This document shows, piece after piece, positions 59,740 to 64,000 of a DNA stretch of 64,000 bases. The stretch's first letter is position 1. Each line of letters begins with the position of its first letter. The DNA is taken from positions 6,708,779-6,772,778 of the forward strand of contig NC_030383.2 of the NCBI RefSeq assembly GCF_001625215.2, given 5' to 3'. Below the pieces are notes generated by a model. That model worked only from the letters and a program-made list of their open reading frames with translations, ran no database searches and was not told the DNA's origin. The DNA is from Daucus carota subsp. sativus (taxonomy: Eukaryota > Streptophyta > Magnoliopsida > Apiales > Apiaceae). The position numbers were made by a program, and so were the translations under genes.

Positions 59740-61113
59740 ATCTACCCCCCTTAAAAGGATTCCGTCCTCGGAATCACCGAAAAGCAACCTAGAGCGTACA
59801 TCTCTATAATCCGTAATACTTTTTCTTTCTGATATAAAATTTTTGTTGATCGACCCGTATTGTCATCCGTTTTCATCCCTGGTGCTTCCTCCAACAAAGT
59901 CTTAATTCATGTTGGCAACTTGGTTGACATACCTCCAAACTATTAGAGATAACAAGAATCTTGAAGATTTAAAAGTATGACAGATTTCGAAGCAAATGTC
60001 ACGTGATTGTGGTCATATGATTATGAGAGTGTTAAATAAATCTCATTTGAAATGAGAGATAACTGAGAGATCAATATGATCTAAAGAACTCAGTGTTGCG
60101 TGTCTAGATTAAGACACTACTAAAGGTAGTTAACCTTCTTGTATATACAACACACACAAGTGATGGCGTCCCATCCAACTTCTATCACACAGACAGATAG
60201 TCCTTGTGTCCCCTATAAGTAGGGTTGTTCACATCAGTTAGAGTAGAGAATATGAAAGGGTTTGAAATGATGAAAAGTGAAAATATATTCTTTATAGAAT
60301 ATCTATATGAAAGTGATGTCAGAACAAATCATTGATGGGGAAAGAAATCAATATAATCAACAATGTGGAAGGTATTGTCAGGATTCTCAAAAATGTCTTT
60401 TTGATAGATTCTTTTGATAACTTGTTTTCATTCTAGTGATTCTTCTTGACGTTCTTGTGATCACTTGCATATATTATCGTAGACTAGCAATAGCCTCTAA
60501 CGATCCCATCATTGATAGCGTTGTCAGTCAGAAGTCTTATCCAACTTTATACAATCATCACCATAGAGCGTTGACGTCTTAACTCGCTTATGAGTACTAG
60601 ATCGAGGAATCTAACACGAATTCTACGTAGCTCTAACGCTCACTACTTAACTATATACAAAGCTTTAAACTCGGACTTGTTAACACCTCTATTCTTTCAC
60701 CAATTCTAGATATCTATGACAACTATCAGAAGATGACTCTCCAAATAATACTCAACACTTGGCATATACTATAAATGATATATTAGACTATGTGAGAATC
60801 TCTACCGGCCCGACCTCAACTGGTTCTAGCTTGAAGGTTCTGCTGATAGGTCAAACTTCGATCCTCTTAGAATGATTTAACTCTAAATTGGTCAATATAT
60901 CAGGGACCGGAAGAACTAGAGTTAGGAATTGTGATGTCTAACACTTACACTTAATCATCTCGTCCCATTTTATTCTGCTCAGAAAGACTATCCCCAAATA
61001 GTCTTACGATACCTCTATGTGAGGTTTCACCATGTAATCTTTTTTTATCAAACCTATTATTACAATCTACATTCTGATTTCAATAACTTATAACCTGTAG
61101 CTCTGATACCAAC
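59740..61113 (-). other. Interior of the LARD-like element (PBS and PPT, no coding)
   Basis: The purine-rich tract (aaggggggtagat on the minus strand) is at 59740-59753 and the primer-binding site TGGTATCAGAGCTAC, complementary to initiator tRNA-Met, is at 61096-61111, two bases from the right-hand LTR. Only short chance frames lie between them. Confidence 0.85.
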
Positions 61114-64000
61114 TGTGACATCCCTCAAATCCGGGGGTCTGGATCTGGTGCCACGTGTAAATAAAAATAATTTAAAACCTGTATTTTTGAGTCACTGAAA
61201 GAAAAACAATTTAAAACCTGTATCTTTGAAAGAAAGTAAATACAAATATTTCAAAACCTGGATATTTTTAAAAAAATGATTTAAATTAAAATCAAATTCA
61301 CCCCCTGAAAACAGGATCGCATACAGGTTACAGCATTGAAATCAGAAACTAAAACTATCAAATTTCATTACAAATTAAACTGCATTATCAGCTAAACATC
61401 GATAAGAAGAGTAGCTGATAACCAAATAAACAAATCTCATTTCCAACTGAATTGAATTGCAGAACTCCAACTGCATCTAGTCTTAATCACATCGTCCCGG
61501 ATACCCTACCTAACAATTTTCCTGAACTCAACCACTTGCAATCATTGCCTATCATTACTCTTTACGCGCAGTCTTTAGTGAATCATCTTTATCCCTAGCT
61601 GAAAAAGGTTAGAAGGAATAGCAAGAATGAGCAATAATGCTCAGCAAGAATATGATAGGTGGAAGCAACAAGATATATATATTTAAGTGAATCAGAATGT
61701 TGAAGTGAAAGTAAACTCTGGATTAAACATGATGTTGTAAACCAACAGTTCAGTATAAAAGAGTAAAATGGTAAACAATGATAAAACAGTTCTGCATCAA
61801 TATATGAATTTAAAGCTGTAGAAATAAAAATAACTTCCATTATCTTTTGAACATAAGATAATCTCCTTTGAAACTAATCAATATTTAATTGGGTTTAAAT
61901 AAGACACCTGGCTATAACAGATGATCAGTCATGCTATAGTCCATAAACCAAGCTTATTCAGCAAGGTTGACAAATATTACGAATTCCGGTAATCCGGGCT
62001 AAAGGAGCCACCTTTCACGCTGGGCCGATGTCTGAGCCTCTTACGCAAAACTACCCAATATATTAAATTTAAAAGCTACAGCTTTAACATGATTTGGTAA
62101 ATTCAAGAATTCAAGTGGCTTTTCTTGTTAAACAAATTTATTTTGTAGCAAATCAAAATAGTTACTACTTTTAGTAGTTTGAAAATCTTTTATCAAAATC
62201 AAAGTTTAAATAGTGAGTCAAAGGTATTATCAATTCAACTGCAGGTATTCAATTACTAAACATGATTCACAAGAATGATGTCACGATAAAAATGAATCAT
62301 GTCATGAAAGAGAGGTCAGGGTCAAGAAGAAGATAAAAATCGCTTACTCTTAACTAAGGGTAGAAATACTTGCCTTAACTCCGACGTCTAGTCACGATTC
62401 TAATAGCACTATACCGCACAATCATATCTTTCTAAGCAGCTTCTGACAATACTCTTTCTACGTCTGTCATCTCAGATTATTCTTGCTTCAACTTGCAACA
62501 CCATCGGATTAATTCTGAACATTCTCGATATACACGTCTTGATCTATTCTACACGATAGTAGGATAATATCTCAGTCATCGGATTAAAAGAACTAGCTAA
62601 TTCCAAATAGTATAGGAACCGCGAACATCTACCCTTCGCATATCCGTATATAGTAAACATGAATATATACAGATATCCACATAACAATATATACACATTG
62701 GATCAGTCGGCACATAACCACATAGTCAATAAACAATCAATACATATTCCAGTGCACATATAATATAATGCTATTAACTATCAAATATTTATTAATCAAT
62801 AAACACCGCTAATTTTTAACAAAATTTCGGCAGCATCTCCTCTATTTATCGGACTACCCACCTGTTTACAATACCAACAACCAACCAATACTATTGCTAA
62901 CACGCGAATTATTAATATAAAAGGATGTCTTGACTTAGTAACACATAAGAAAATCTTTTAGCACAATTGCTAATTCACTATACACAAAATACGTTTAATA
63001 TAAATATGCAAGGTCAACTGAGCCAATATATTTAATAATCAATCATATGCAATCAACCAAGTATAACCTCATACTATGCACTAACAAAGAAAGAAAACTA
63101 GAGCAAATATTTCAAACAGCCTTCACTCTATGATTTTTAATAAATTGAAAATTTATCATTTTAATATGAAATTTTTATGAGACATTCCTAAACATTATTC
63201 CAATCTACTACAAAAATTTCAGAAGCAAATTCAATGTTTAAGGGAGTAAAACAGGGCTTGCAAGTCAGGACCTGAATCTGTCCTGCAGAACCAGCCCCAC
63301 GCTAAGAATTTTAATAAATAGAAAAATTGGTATATTTGTATAAAATTTTAATGACACATTCCAGGCCCCAACATCTAACTCCAGCAAAATTTTCAGAAGC
63401 AAATTTAATTATAAGGTAGCATAAAAGGGCCTGAAACATGACACATAAATCTGCCCACAATTTTCTGCGCATACCATATTAAAACGGTCATATCTCCTAG
63501 CTCGCTCATCGAATCGATTCGATTCTTTCACGCACATAAACTAGACTCTGAGGAGCACATAACCACACAAAGATTAAGCATATAATTCAAATCTATTAGC
63601 CCAGAATTGTACTGCAAAACAGATCAGCAGCAACCTAGAATTCGACAGATTATGTGTAGCCCAATACTTAAGCTCTTGAAACACCATTCTGAAAACATTT
63701 ACACAAAATCTCGAACTTGAAAGCTTGAATACTCAGTTATACATTCCCATAATTCAAGTACCCAAGTCACCCAATTATACTACTAGTTGGCGTACTAATT
63801 ATAATCAACCTACAACAACTAATTCAAATATCAATTAAGCACAATTCAATCATACAATTACTAACACCAATCTCAATCTCAAAAATTCAACCAACCTCCA
63901 ATTACAAGCATATAATCAGTTTATGTACATACAAGCACATATATGTATATACGTCTATATCTATTTTAACAAAGAGAAACTATGCTTTATACCTACTGAT
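61114..64000 (-). repeat. 5' LTR of the LARD-like element (truncated by window)
   Basis: Direct repeat of 55937-58823, apparently without differences. It continues past the window edge. Confidence 0.85.

Larger units (their letters stand above)
55937..64000 (-). mobile_element. LARD-like LTR retroelement, right LTR cut by the window
   Basis: Two direct repeats starting TGTGACATCC (55937 and 61114) frame a short interior. The first is complete at 55937-59739 (3803 bases, with short inverted tips TGTGAC/GTCACA); the second runs off the window and by the 5177-base offset should end near 64916. Orientation is minus: a primer-binding site for initiator tRNA-Met lies at 61096-61111 and a purine-rich tract at 59740-59753. 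The 1374-base interior shows no gag or pol, so it is non-autonomous in structure and would have depended on a relative. The visible part looks structurally whole. The two LTRs appear identical wherever I compared them, so insertion is recent. The family, Ty3 or Ty1, cannot be settled without coding sequence. Confidence 0.85.

Noticed and set aside
1-64000. CRISPR arrays, bacterial operons, rRNA or riboswitches
   Set aside because: Nothing resembling these was seen; the window is plant nuclear DNA.

Overview
This is eukaryotic nuclear DNA from a plant, almost certainly a eudicot. It is AT-rich, has GT-AG introns with plant-type exon sizes, is full of plant transposons (Stowaway, hAT, Mutator-like, Harbinger-like, L1 LINE, an LTR element primed by initiator tRNA-Met), and carries a nuclear copy of plastid ndhC-ndhK. 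An asterid such as an Apiaceae species is a guess only.

Positions 1 to about 30410 are one tandem array on the minus strand. Seven copies (the first cut by the window edge) of a one-exon gene encode a protein of about 291 residues with an FCP1-type phosphatase domain. It resembles RNA polymerase II CTD phosphatase-like 4 (CPL4) but ends where the BRCT domain would start. Every copy is open. The spacers share an ordered series of blocks, here named A to G: A promoter, B and C upstream spacer, D, E and F mid-spacer, G the 3' flank of the next copy. They differ mainly by transposon insertions. Because the other units supply empty sites, these insertions can be bounded to the base. One spacer (about 15818-16410) has its blocks out of order and seems to mark a lost eighth copy.

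Positions 31336 to 54128 hold four ordinary single-copy genes. A two-exon F-box/RNI gene (minus) resembles Arabidopsis At3g48880. A 14-exon Holliday-junction or flap endonuclease, SEND1/GEN2 (plus), resembles At3g48900 and carries the plastid insert in intron 2. Splicing factor SF1/BBP (minus) is convergent with SEND1 and has three tandem RRMs instead of the usual one. A three-exon F-box/LRR gene (minus) has a third exon that adds a MATH/coiled-coil-like C-terminal tail.

Positions 55937 to 64000 hold most of a minus-strand LTR element with 3.8-kb LTRs and only 1.37 kb of non-coding interior, a LARD-like fossil of very recent age. The rest is AT-rich intergenic DNA.

The points most worth following are the amplified BRCT-less CPL4-like family, the triple-RRM SF1, the F-box/MATH-tail fusion, and the ghost unit in the array.
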